A stretch of DNA of 12,997 bases from Candidatus Rokubacteria bacterium RIFCSPLOWO2_02_FULL_72_37. Its GTDB lineage: Bacteria; Methylomirabilota; Methylomirabilia; Rokubacteriales; CSP1-6. This document shows, one piece after another, positions 1 to 6,924 of this stretch (the stretch's first letter is position 1; each line of letters starts with the position of its first letter). A model generated the notes under the pieces. That model saw only the letters and a program-made list of their open reading frames with translations. It searched no databases and was not told the DNA's origin. The DNA lies in NCBI GenBank assembly GCA_001790315.1, contig MGCE01000083.1, positions 1 through 12,997 on the forward strand. The letters are read 5' to 3'. The position numbers and the translations under genes are program-made.

Positions 1-1079
1 CGCCCGCGCTCCTCCTCGACCTCGACCGGTTCGAGCGCAACCTCGAGCGCATGGCCGCGCACGTGCGGCGCGCCGGCAAGCGCCTGCGCCCGCACGCGAA
101 GACCCACCGCTGCCCCGAGATCGCGAAGCGCCAGGTCGCGGCGGGCGCACTCGGCGTCGCCTGCGCCAAGCTCGGCGAGGCCGAGGTGATGGCGGGCGCC
201 GGCGTGCGCGGGCTCTTGATCACGACCGAGGTGGTCACGCCGGGCGGGATCCGCCGCCTCCTGCGCCTCGCGGCCGAGGCGCCCGACACGCTCGTCGTCG
301 TGGACAATCCGGAGAACGTCGCCGACCTCGGGCGCGAGGCCGCCGCCGAGGGCGTGACGCTCGGCGTCCTGGTGGACGTGGACGTCGGCAACCGGCGCAC
401 CGGGATCCAGTCCGGGCCGCCGGCGGTCGCGCTGGCGCGCGCGGTCGCCGGGCAGCGCGCGCTGCGCTTCCACGGGCTCCAGGGTTACGCGGGACACTGC
501 GCCCACGTCGTCGGGTGGGAGGCCCGCCGCGAGGCCTCGCGCGCGGCGCTCGCGCCGCTCATGGAGACGCGCCGCCTCTGTGAGGGGGCGGGGCTGGCCG
601 TGGACATCGTCGCGGGCGGCTCGACCGGCACCTGGGACATCGACGTCGAGCTGCCCGGGCTCACCGAGCTCCAGGCGGGTTCCTATTGCGTGATGGACCT
701 CGAATATCGCCGGATCGGCGGCCGCACCGGCGCCGCGCTCACCGACTTCGAGATGGCGCTCACCGTGATCGCGACGGTCGTGAGCGTGCCGACGGCGGAC
801 CGCGCCATGGTGGACGCCGGGCTCAAGGCCTTCTCGACCGACAAACCGTTTCCGCCCGAGCCCGTCGAGCGCCCGGGCCTCGAGTACGCGTTCGCGGGCG
901 ACGAGCACGGCCGTCTCACGATCACCGACCCCGCACGGGCGCCCCGCCTCGGCGAGCGCATCGAGTTCTTCCCGCCGCACTGCGACCCGACGGTCAACCT
1001 CTACGACCGGATCTACGCGCTCCGCGGCGAGAAGGTCGAGGCGGTCTGGGACGTCGCCGCGCGCGGGCGCTCGGACTGA
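1..1079 (+). CDS. D-threonine aldolase / D-serine dehydratase-like PLP enzyme (5' partial)
   Basis: This is a fold-type III PLP enzyme (alanine racemase N-terminal barrel plus a DSD1-type metal-binding C-terminal domain). Such enzymes cleave D-threonine and other D-beta-hydroxy amino acids to glycine and an aldehyde, or dehydrate D-serine. The reading frame is open from base 3 with PALLLDLDRFERNLERM, the usual start of the first strand, so the real start lies just upstream and the ATG at 51 is internal. The PLP lysine is in RPHAKTH at about bases 90-110. Further barrel motifs are VDVDVGNRRTG and LQGYAGHC. The C-terminal metal motif PHCDPTVNLYD has H-C-D at bases 978-986. From memory, H and D two residues apart are the metal ligands in D-threonine aldolases, while D-serine dehydratases use H-x-C, which favours the aldolase. 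The next gene follows after 23 bases. Family call is firm; exact substrate is uncertain. Confidence 0.88.
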   Translation, partial: PALLLDLDRFERNLERMAAHVRRAGKRLRPHAKTHRCPEIAKRQVAAGALGVACAKLGEAEVMAGAGVRGLLITTEVVTPGGIRRLLRLAAEAPDTLVVVDNPENVADLGREAAAEGVTLGVLVDVDVGNRRTGIQSGPPAVALARAVAGQRALRFHGLQGYAGHCAHVVGWEARREASRAALAPLMETRRLCEGAGLAVDIVAGGSTGTWDIDVELPGLTELQAGSYCVMDLEYRRIGGRTGAALTDFEMALTVIATVVSVPTADRAMVDAGLKAFSTDKPFPPEPVERPGLEYAFAGDEHGRLTITDPARAPRLGERIEFFPPHCDPTVNLYDRIYALRGEKVEAVWDVAARGRSD

Positions 1080-1087
1080 CGGGGAGC

Positions 1088-1092
1088 GGAGG
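1088..1092 (+). promoter_or_regulatory. Ribosome binding site for the MscS-like gene
   Basis: GGAGG lies 10 bases before the ATG at 1103. It supports that ATG over the longer open frame that runs back into the upstream aldolase gene, whose upstream part is an out-of-frame reading of the aldolase. Confidence 0.6.
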
Positions 1093-1102
1093 CCGGGGGG
1101 CG

Positions 1103-1927
1103 ATGGATTACACGCGCTGGACGACCGCGCTCGAGCACGCGCTCGCGACGCTCGCCGAGCGCGCGGGCGACCTGCTGCCGCGCGCGCTCACCGCGGGCAT
1201 CCTGCTGCTGGCCGGCTGGCTCCTCGCGCGTCTGCTCCGGACGTGGACGGCGCGCGGGCTCGCGCGGCTCGGGCGCCTCGTCGACGGCCGTCCGACGCAG
1301 AGCCTCCTGCACCGGGTGGGGATCGAACGGCCGGTGGCCGAGCTGCTCGGCGCGATCGTGTACTGGGGGGTCCTGCTCCTCTTCGTCACGGCCGCGACCG
1401 ACGCGCTGGGGCTGCCGCTGCTCGCCACGTGGCTCGCGGCCGCCTCGTACCACCTGCCGCGGATCCTGCTCGCGATCCTGGTCCTGATCGCGGGCGTGCT
1501 CCTCGGCAACCTGGGGCGCGACGCCGCCCGGGCCGCCGCGACCGCGGCGGGCATCGCCCACGACGCGCTGATCGGCCGGCTCGTCCAGGCGCTCGTCGTG
1601 GTGATCGCGCTCGTGACCGCGGTGGACCAGGTCGGCGTGGACATCCGGTTCCTCACCACGATCATCCTGCTCGCGGTCGGCGCGGGCAGCGGCAGCGTGG
1701 CCCTCGCCTTCGCGCTCGGCGCGCGCACGGCGGTCGCCAACATCATCGCGTGCCACTACCTGCGGCAGACCCACCGGCTGGGCGACGTCGTGCGCGTCGG
1801 CGGCGTGCAGGGCCGGATCGTCGAGTTCACCAGCTCGGCGGTGATCCTGGAGGGCGGCGAGGGGCGGATCCTCGTGCCCGCCAAGGAGTTCAGCGAGGGC
1901 GTGTCGCTCCTCGTGGAGGACCGCTAG
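1103..1927 (+). CDS. Small MscS-like mechanosensitive channel family protein with TM-helix repeats
   Basis: This 274-residue inner-membrane protein probably belongs to the mechanosensitive-channel superfamily. About five membrane segments are visible, near residues 24-45, 80-102, 116-137, 147-166 and 172-205. Segments 1 and 3 look like copies of the conserved TM-helix repeat seen in this family: LLPRALTAGILLLAGWLLARL and LPRILLAILVLIAGVLLGNL share a pattern. The last segment is Gly/Ala/Ser-rich (AVGAGSGSVALAFALGARTA) like the MscS pore helix. It leads into a beta domain starting HRLGDVVRVGGVQGRIVEF. The protein stops right after this domain, so the usual C-terminal alpha/beta vestibule of MscS is missing. 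The ATG at 1103 has an SD. The next gene begins one base after the stop, so this is the first gene of the MgtE unit. A role as osmotic valve or ion-channel partner is inferred from family alone. Confidence 0.82.
   Translation: MDYTRWTTALEHALATLAERAGDLLPRALTAGILLLAGWLLARLLRTWTARGLARLGRLVDGRPTQSLLHRVGIERPVAELLGAIVYWGVLLLFVTAATDALGLPLLATWLAAASYHLPRILLAILVLIAGVLLGNLGRDAARAAATAAGIAHDALIGRLVQALVVVIALVTAVDQVGVDIRFLTTIILLAVGAGSGSVALAFALGARTAVANIIACHYLRQTHRLGDVVRVGGVQGRIVEFTSSAVILEGGEGRILVPAKEFSEGVSLLVEDR
1915..1919 (+). promoter_or_regulatory. Ribosome binding site inside the MscS-like gene for the MgtE-N/CBS gene
   Basis: GGAGG lies nine bases before the GTG at 1929, within the last codons of the MscS-like gene. 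It supports the GTG as start and suggests translational coupling. Confidence 0.55.
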
Positions 1928-1928
1928 G

Positions 1929-2789
1929 GTGGCGCTCGAGGACGCCCTCGCCCGCGAGCTGCTCGAGGCCCACCCCGACGCCGCCGCCGCGGTCCTCGAG
2001 CGGCTGCCCGTGGGCGAGGTGGCGGCCCTGCTCGACGCGGCGCCGGCCGAAGTCGTCGCGGCCGTCCTGCGCCACATGGCCACGCCGAGCGCCGTCGCGT
2101 GCCTCGGGCGCCTCGCGCCCGAGCGCGGCGCCGCGGCGCTGGCGGCGCTGCCGCTCGACACGGCGGCGGTGCTCGTGCGCCGGCTGGAGCGCGAGGCGCA
2201 GGAGCCGCTGCTGGCGGCGCTGCCGCCGGCGGCCGCGGCGCCGCTCGCGGCGCTCCTGCGCTACCCCGAGCGCACCGCGGGCGCCGTCATGGACCCGCGC
2301 GTGCTCGCGCTGCCCGAGGACCTGTCCGTCGAGGAAGCGCTCGCGCACGTGCAGCGCACACCCCAGCACGTCCTCTACTACCTCTACGTCGTCGGCCGCG
2401 CGCGGGGGCTCGTGGGCGTGCTGAACCTCCGCGAGCTGATGCTCGCGCACGCGGCCGCGCCGCTCGGTGCCGTCATGCGCTCCGCGACGGCACGGCTCGG
2501 CGTCCGCGACGGACTCCAGGCGGTCGTCGCCCACCCCGGCTGGCGCGGGCTTCACGCGCTGCCGGTCGTGGACGAGGCGGGCGTGTTCGTCGGCGCGGTC
2601 CGGTACGAGACGATGCGCCGGCTCGCCGCCGACGCGGACCGCCCGCCGCGGATCGAGGGCCCGCTCGGCACGCTCCTCGGCCTGGGCGAGCTGTGCTGGA
2701 TCGGGCTCGCCGGCGTGGTCGAGCAGCTCGCCTCGGCGCGTGCGCGCCCGGCGCCGGGCGGGTCCGCGGAGGAGCGGCGTGACCGCTGA
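1929..2789 (+). CDS. Stand-alone MgtE N-domain plus CBS-pair protein (no transporter domain)
   Basis: This 286-residue protein matches the cytoplasmic regulatory half of the Mg2+ transporter MgtE. Residues 1-115 are an all-helical, Ala/Leu-rich superhelical N domain. Residue 116 onward carries the hinge RTAGAVMDP, the same junction as DSAGHLMDP in the full MgtE next door. Two CBS domains follow at about 121-175 and 180-232 (LPVVDEAGVFVGAVR is a typical CBS strand). The five-helix transport domain is absent. After CBS2 there is only a short tail with one hydrophobic stretch, LGELCWIGLAGVVEQL (about 252-267), which could be a membrane anchor or a remnant of the plug helix. In MgtE the N/CBS module senses internal Mg2+ and closes the pore. 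This protein may therefore act as a separate sensor or assembly partner of the MgtE encoded directly downstream, overlapping by 11 bases; that role is inference. Start is GTG with an upstream SD. Confidence 0.83.
   Translation: MALEDALARELLEAHPDAAAAVLERLPVGEVAALLDAAPAEVVAAVLRHMATPSAVACLGRLAPERGAAALAALPLDTAAVLVRRLEREAQEPLLAALPPAAAAPLAALLRYPERTAGAVMDPRVLALPEDLSVEEALAHVQRTPQHVLYYLYVVGRARGLVGVLNLRELMLAHAAAPLGAVMRSATARLGVRDGLQAVVAHPGWRGLHALPVVDEAGVFVGAVRYETMRRLAADADRPPRIEGPLGTLLGLGELCWIGLAGVVEQLASARARPAPGGSAEERRDR
2768..2774 (+). promoter_or_regulatory. Ribosome binding site that sets the MgtE start
   Basis: GGAGGAG lies within the last codons of the preceding gene, six bases (counting from GGAGG) before the GTG at 2779. 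It decides the start of mgtE: the open frame continues upstream to 2467, but that part is an out-of-frame reading of the CBS gene with no MgtE similarity. Confidence 0.65.
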
Positions 2790-4095
2790 CGCGCGGGGCG
2801 CCGCCCGCGCGCTCGGCGAGGCGCTCGTCGGCCGCTATCCCGACGCGGCGGCGCGGCTCCTCGAGGGCGCCACGCCGGAGGAGGCGGCGCGCCTGCTCGA
2901 AGCCCACGCCGTCCCCCACGCGCTCGCGCTCTTCGAGCGGCTCACGCCCGAGGTCGCGGCCGAGGTCCTCGCGCGCCTCGCCGCCGACGCGGTGCGGCGG
3001 CTGCTGCCCGCGATGGACCCGGCGCGGGCCGCGGCGACGCTCGCGCGCTGCGAGCCGGACGTGCGCGCCCGCTGGCTCGGGCTGCTCCCGCCCGCGGTCG
3101 CCGCCGAGCTCCGGAGCCTCATGGCGTACGACGCCGACAGCGCCGGCCATCTCATGGACCCGCGCGCGATCACGCTCCGGCCCGACGCCACCGCCGGCGC
3201 CGCGCTCGTGCGCCTGCGCGCCGCGCGCGGGCGCCTGATCCACGAGGTCTTCGTCGTCGAGCCGGACGGCCGGCTCGTCGGCGAGGTGCGCGTGCAGGAC
3301 ATCGCGACCGCGGACCCCGAGGACCGGCTCGAGCGGCTCGTGCGCCCCGTGCGGGCGCAGGTGCTCCCCGTCGCCTCGCGCGAGGAGGTCGTCGACCTGT
3401 TCACGGAGCGGAAGCTCGCGACGCTCCCGGTCGTGGACGTGGAGGGCCGCCTGCTCGGCGTCGTGCGGCAGGCGGCGTTCGTCGCGGCGGCCGAGGAGGA
3501 AGCGAGCGCCGACATCCAGACGATGGTGGGCGTGAGCGCCGAGGAGCGCGCGCTCTCGGGCGTGCTCTTCTCCGTCCGCCAGCGGCTGCCGTGGCTCGAG
3601 CTGAACCTGGCGACGGCGTTCCTCGCCTCCGCGGTCGTCGGCCTGTTCGAGAGCACGATCGCGCGCTTCACCGCGCTCGCGGTCCTCATGCCGATCGTCG
3701 CCGGCCAGTCGGGCAACACCGGGGCGCAGGCGCTCGCGGTCACGATGCGCGGGCTCTCGCTCCGCGAGATCCGCTCGCGCCACTGGTTCGCCGTGACGAG
3801 CAAGGAGGTCCGCGTCGCCTTCCTCAACGGTCTCGCGATCGCGCTCACGACGTCGGCGGGCGTCTGGGTGTGGAGCCGCTCGTCGGGGCTCGCGTTCGTC
3901 ATCGGGCTCTCGATGGTCATCTCGATGGTGGCCGCGGGCCTGGCCGGTGCGACGATCCCGATCGCGCTCGCCGCGCTCGGGCGTGACCCGGCGCAGTCGT
4001 CGTCCATCTTCCTGACGACCGTCACGGACGTCGTCGGGTTCCTCTCGTTCCTCGGGATCGCGACGCTGCTGGCCGGCCTCCTCGCCGCCGGCTAA
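2779..4095 (+). CDS. mgtE: Magnesium transporter MgtE
   Basis: This is a complete Mg2+ channel/transporter of the MgtE family, 438 residues, close to the usual 450. The helical N domain covers about residues 1-120. DSAGHLMDP (120-128) opens the first CBS domain, and the second CBS domain runs to about 240 (ATLPVVDVEGRLLGVV). The connecting plug helix is at about 245-270. Five membrane segments follow, within 275-436. The family signature MPIVAGQSGNTGAQALA lies at about 304-320. The pore aspartate is in TTVTDVVGF at D417, which I equate with the ion-selectivity Asp of Thermus MgtE from memory. The protein forms homodimers in the inner membrane and is gated by intracellular Mg2+ through the N/CBS region. 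The GTG start has a strong SD and overlaps the preceding regulatory-half gene by 11 bases, implying coupled translation. Its TAA stop overlaps the TAG stop of the convergent HAD gene. Confidence 0.95.
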   Translation: MTADARGAARALGEALVGRYPDAAARLLEGATPEEAARLLEAHAVPHALALFERLTPEVAAEVLARLAADAVRRLLPAMDPARAAATLARCEPDVRARWLGLLPPAVAAELRSLMAYDADSAGHLMDPRAITLRPDATAGAALVRLRAARGRLIHEVFVVEPDGRLVGEVRVQDIATADPEDRLERLVRPVRAQVLPVASREEVVDLFTERKLATLPVVDVEGRLLGVVRQAAFVAAAEEEASADIQTMVGVSAEERALSGVLFSVRQRLPWLELNLATAFLASAVVGLFESTIARFTALAVLMPIVAGQSGNTGAQALAVTMRGLSLREIRSRHWFAVTSKEVRVAFLNGLAIALTTSAGVWVWSRSSGLAFVIGLSMVISMVAAGLAGATIPIALAALGRDPAQSSSIFLTTVTDVVGFLSFLGIATLLAGLLAAG

Positions 4096-4754
4096 CGGAG
4101 GAGGATCGGCAGCAGCTCCGGCAGGGCGCTGAGGCGGAACTCGGCCTCGCCGAAGTCCTCGTGGCGCGTCGCCGGGCAGGGAATCGCCGCGCACGCCATC
4201 CCCGCGGCCTTCGCGGCGAGCAGGCCGTTGCGCGAGTCCTCGACGACCAGACACTCGCCGGGCGGCACGTGCAACCGCCGCGCGGTCTCGAGAAAGAGGT
4301 CGGGCGCGGGCTTGCCGCGGCCCACCGCGAGGCCCGAGACCTGCTCCCGGAGCTCGACCGCGAGGTCGAGCCGGTCCACCGTGACGCGGATCAGCTCGGG
4401 CGCGGACGACGAGGCGACGGCCAGGCGGTAGCCCCCGTCGTGGAGCCGGCGGGGCACCTCGGGCACGCCCGCCATCGGCACCGTGCGCTCGCGCGTCAGA
4501 CGGATCAGCAGCGCCGTGCGCCGGCGCGTCAGCTCCGACTCGTCCACCGGCAGGCGGTGGCGGGCGCGGAGCACGCCGAACACCTCCAGGTCGGTGTGGC
4601 CGAAGAACTCCCGGTTCTCGCGGTCCGTGTACTCGACGCCGAACGGCCGGAGGACCTCGCGCATCGCGTCCACGTGCATCGGCTCGGAGTCCACCAGCAC
4701 GCCGTCCATGTCGAAGATGACGGCGCCGTACCGGGGGGGCGGGCGGCGGATCAC
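4092..4754 (-). CDS. HAD-superfamily hydrolase, beta-phosphoglucomutase-like phosphatase
   Basis: This 220-residue soluble HAD hydrolase has all four family motifs. Motif I is DMDGVLVDSEP with nucleophile D15 and acid D17. Motif II is ASSS at 114-117. Motif III is the lysine of GRGKPAPD (K148). Motif IV is VEDS with D173. An alpha-helical C1 cap lies between motifs I and II (about 25-95). The family acts on small phosphorylated metabolites such as sugar phosphates, phosphoglycolate or phosphonoacetaldehyde; the substrate cannot be read here. The start is the GTG at 4754, since the next methionine sits inside motif I. No clear SD is seen. The N terminus is proline-rich (RRPPPRYG) and is encoded over a run of seven G's (4733-4739, plus strand), which would be sensitive to a sequencing slip. 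It is the last gene of the minus-strand run, 22 bases after dus. Confidence 0.9.
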   Translation of the reverse strand: MIRRPPPRYGAVIFDMDGVLVDSEPMHVDAMREVLRPFGVEYTDRENREFFGHTDLEVFGVLRARHRLPVDESELTRRRTALLIRLTRERTVPMAGVPEVPRRLHDGGYRLAVASSSAPELIRVTVDRLDLAVELREQVSGLAVGRGKPAPDLFLETARRLHVPPGECLVVEDSRNGLLAAKAAGMACAAIPCPATRHEDFGEAEFRLSALPELLPILLR

Positions 4755-4776
4755 GCGGCGGGACGGTGCGCCGCCG

Positions 4777-5676
4777 TCACCAGAGGCCCCAGAAGACGTC
4801 CTGCGCGGCGGCCGCGGTGGGCGCGCGGAACAACGCTTCCCGCGCGCTCGCTGCGCCAGCGAGGCCGTGGCAGTACCACGCCAGGTGCTTCTTCGTCTGG
4901 ACGATCGCGAGGCGCGGCGCCAGGTGCGTCTCGATCAGCGCGCAGTGGCGGCGGATGATCCGCGCCCGCTCGTCGCGGGGCACGTGGGCGCCGCGGAAGA
5001 TCCACGGCGCGCCGAGGGCGCCGCGGCCGATCATGACCGCCGCGCAGCCCGTCGCCCGCATCATGGCGGCGGCGTCGGCGGCGCTGCGGACGTCGCCGTT
5101 GCCGACGACAGGAACGCGTACGGCGTCCACCACGGCGGCAACGATCTCCCAGGGCGCCACGCCCGCGAACTGCTGCGAGCGCGTCCGCGGGTGGACCGTG
5201 AGCGCGGCGACGCCCTCGCGCTCGGCGATCCGCGCGATCTCGACGGCGTTCACGGTGCGGTCGTCCCAGCCGCCGCGGATCTTGACCGTGAGCGGCACGC
5301 CGATCGCCTTGCGGAGGGTGCGGAGGATCAGCGCGGCGGCGAGCGGGTCGCGCATGAGCGCCGCGCCCTGGCCCTTGGCGACCACCTTGGCGACGGGGCA
5401 GCCCATGTTGAGGTCGATCGCGTCGGCGCCCGCGGCCTCGAGCCGGCGCGCCGCCTCGGCGAGGACGTCGGGGTCCGCACCGAGGAGCTGCATCGCGACC
5501 GGTTGCTCGCCGGGCAGCACCCGGGTCAATTCGAGCGTCCTGGCGTTGCCCGCGACGAGAGCGCGGGCGTCGATCTCCTCGCTCGTCAGCGGTCCCGCGC
5601 CGCACTCGCGCGCGACCAGCCGGAACGGCGCGTTCGTCACCGCGGCCATCGGCGCCAGGCGCAGGTCGAGCGTCAT
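4777..5676 (-). CDS. dus: tRNA-dihydrouridine synthase (DusB-like)
   Basis: This FMN-dependent flavoenzyme reduces specific uridines in tRNA to dihydrouridine using NADPH. It is 299 residues, slightly shorter than typical DusB (about 320). The TIM barrel starts with LAPMAAVTNAPFR at about 7-19. The catalytic cysteine is C93 in DLNMGCPVAK, followed by KGQGAALM. FMN/RNA-contact residues are visible in VKIRGGWDD (K132), VHPRTR (H162), VGNGDV (191-196) and IGRGALGAPW (216-225). A helical C-terminal tRNA-binding domain follows to the end. It starts at the ATG at 5676, 12 bases after the amidohydrolase stop, and HAD follows after 22 bases, so it is most likely read from the same transcript. Its function is unrelated to the transporter genes upstream, so linkage may be incidental. 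The Dus subgroup (DusB versus a general bacterial Dus) is less certain than the family. Confidence 0.95.
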   Translation of the reverse strand: MTLDLRLAPMAAVTNAPFRLVARECGAGPLTSEEIDARALVAGNARTLELTRVLPGEQPVAMQLLGADPDVLAEAARRLEAAGADAIDLNMGCPVAKVVAKGQGAALMRDPLAAALILRTLRKAIGVPLTVKIRGGWDDRTVNAVEIARIAEREGVAALTVHPRTRSQQFAGVAPWEIVAAVVDAVRVPVVGNGDVRSAADAAAMMRATGCAAVMIGRGALGAPWIFRGAHVPRDERARIIRRHCALIETHLAPRLAIVQTKKHLAWYCHGLAGAASAREALFRAPTAAAAQDVFWGLW

Positions 5677-5688
5677 GCCCGTCGGGGT

Positions 5689-6924
5689 TCAGAGGGTCCG
5701 CTTGAACACCCGGCCGCCCTTCATGATGAGCCGGAGGTTGTCCTGGACCTGGAACACGCGCAGGCTCTTCAGTGGGTTGCCGGCGACGACGAGGAGGTCG
5801 GCGTACTTGGCGGGCTCGACCGTGCCGATCCGGTCCTGCATGCGGAACAGCTCGGCGTTGACCTTCGTCGCCGACAGGAGCACCTCCATCGGCGTCATCA
5901 CCTGGCCCTTCAACTCGAGTTCGACGGCGCGCTGGGTCATCATGTCGCCGAGGAGATCGGAGCCCGAGCCGATCTTGCAGCCCGCCCGGTAAGCGTACGT
6001 GAGCCCCTGGACGGACTGTTGGCGCGCCAGGTCGATCTTCTGGACCTGGTGGTCGCCGATGCCGTAGCGCTTGCCCTCGCGGTAGATCGCCTCGTAGGTG
6101 ACCATCGTGGGCACGAGGAAGGCGCCCGCGTCCTTGATCGCCTGGGCCGCGGCCTCGCGGATCAGGTTGCCGTGCTCGATCGAGCGGACGCCGGCGGCGA
6201 CCGCGTTGCGGACGGCCGAGTCCGAGTAGGCGTGGGACAGCACGTACTTGCCGACGGCCTGGGCCTCTTCCACCGCGGCGCGCATCTCGGCCACCGTGAA
6301 CTGGGTCGTGTCGAGCTCGTCGGAGGGCGACATCGCGCCGCCGGAAGCCATGATCTTGATCTGGTCCACGTCGCGGCGGAGCTGCTCGCGCACCGCCTTG
6401 CGGACCTCGGCCTCGCCGTCGGCGATCGAGCCGATCATCCCGATGCAGCAGTCGAGGGGCGGGATCCACTCGGCGCGGCGTCGCTTGTCGCCGTGGCCGC
6501 CGGTCTGCGAGACGTAGTGGCCGCTGACGAGCAGCCGCGGGCCGGGGAAGTGCCCCTCCTCGAGGGCCAGGCGGAAGCCGTAGTCGGCGCCGCCGGCGTC
6601 GCGCACGGTCGTGAACCCCTGCAGCAAGCACTCCTCGGCGCGGCGCATCGCGCGGGCGGCGATGTAGCTCGGCGGGTAGTAGCGGTGCTGGTCGGTGATG
6701 TTCTCGGTGACCGCGCAGATGTGGACGTGGGCGTCGGTGAGGCCGGGCATGAGCGTCGCGCCCTTGCAGTCGAGCGTCGTCACGGGGCCGGGCAGCGCGC
6801 CGACCGTGCCGCCCGGGAGGACGTCCTTGATCCGGTCGTCCTCGACGACGACGGCGGCGCCTTCCCGCGGGTCGGCGCCGGTGCAGTCGATCAGGAACGC
6901 GTTGGTGAAGACCGTGAGGCTCAC
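5689..6924 (-). CDS. Metal-dependent amidohydrolase (imidazolonepropionase/prolidase-like)
   Basis: This 411-residue cytoplasmic enzyme of the amidohydrolase superfamily carries the complete binuclear metal set. H66 and H68 are in TDAHVH, the probable carboxylated lysine K190 in QIKIMASGG, H231 in LSHAY, H251 in SIEHGN, and D323 in GSGSDLLGD. The N- and C-terminal beta-sandwich strands are present (residues 1-58 and about 368-411, PAKYADLLVVAGNPL). Relatives hydrolyse cyclic or linear amides, such as Xaa-Arg/Lys dipeptides in the Sgx9260-type carboxypeptidases. The true start is the GTG at 6924, overlapping the TGA of the binding-protein gene as GTGA; the open frame upstream to 7464 is an out-of-frame reading of that gene. 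The coupling suggests it cleaves the imported amide or peptide, which is inference. No signal peptide is seen. Exact substrate unknown. Confidence 0.92.
   Translation of the reverse strand: MSLTVFTNAFLIDCTGADPREGAAVVVEDDRIKDVLPGGTVGALPGPVTTLDCKGATLMPGLTDAHVHICAVTENITDQHRYYPPSYIAARAMRRAEECLLQGFTTVRDAGGADYGFRLALEEGHFPGPRLLVSGHYVSQTGGHGDKRRRAEWIPPLDCCIGMIGSIADGEAEVRKAVREQLRRDVDQIKIMASGGAMSPSDELDTTQFTVAEMRAAVEEAQAVGKYVLSHAYSDSAVRNAVAAGVRSIEHGNLIREAAAQAIKDAGAFLVPTMVTYEAIYREGKRYGIGDHQVQKIDLARQQSVQGLTYAYRAGCKIGSGSDLLGDMMTQRAVELELKGQVMTPMEVLLSATKVNAELFRMQDRIGTVEPAKYADLLVVAGNPLKSLRVFQVQDNLRLIMKGGRVFKRTL

Noticed and set aside
1013..2161. A minus-strand open frame of 382 codons over the MscS-like gene
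   Set aside because: It has Arg/Ala/Glu-rich translation without structure, opposite a gene with clear membrane segments and a beta domain.
2473..4254. A minus-strand open frame of 593 codons opposite mgtE
   Set aside because: It is rich in Arg/Glu/Asp/Gly with no recognisable motif and lies wholly over mgtE and its neighbours; a GC-codon shadow.
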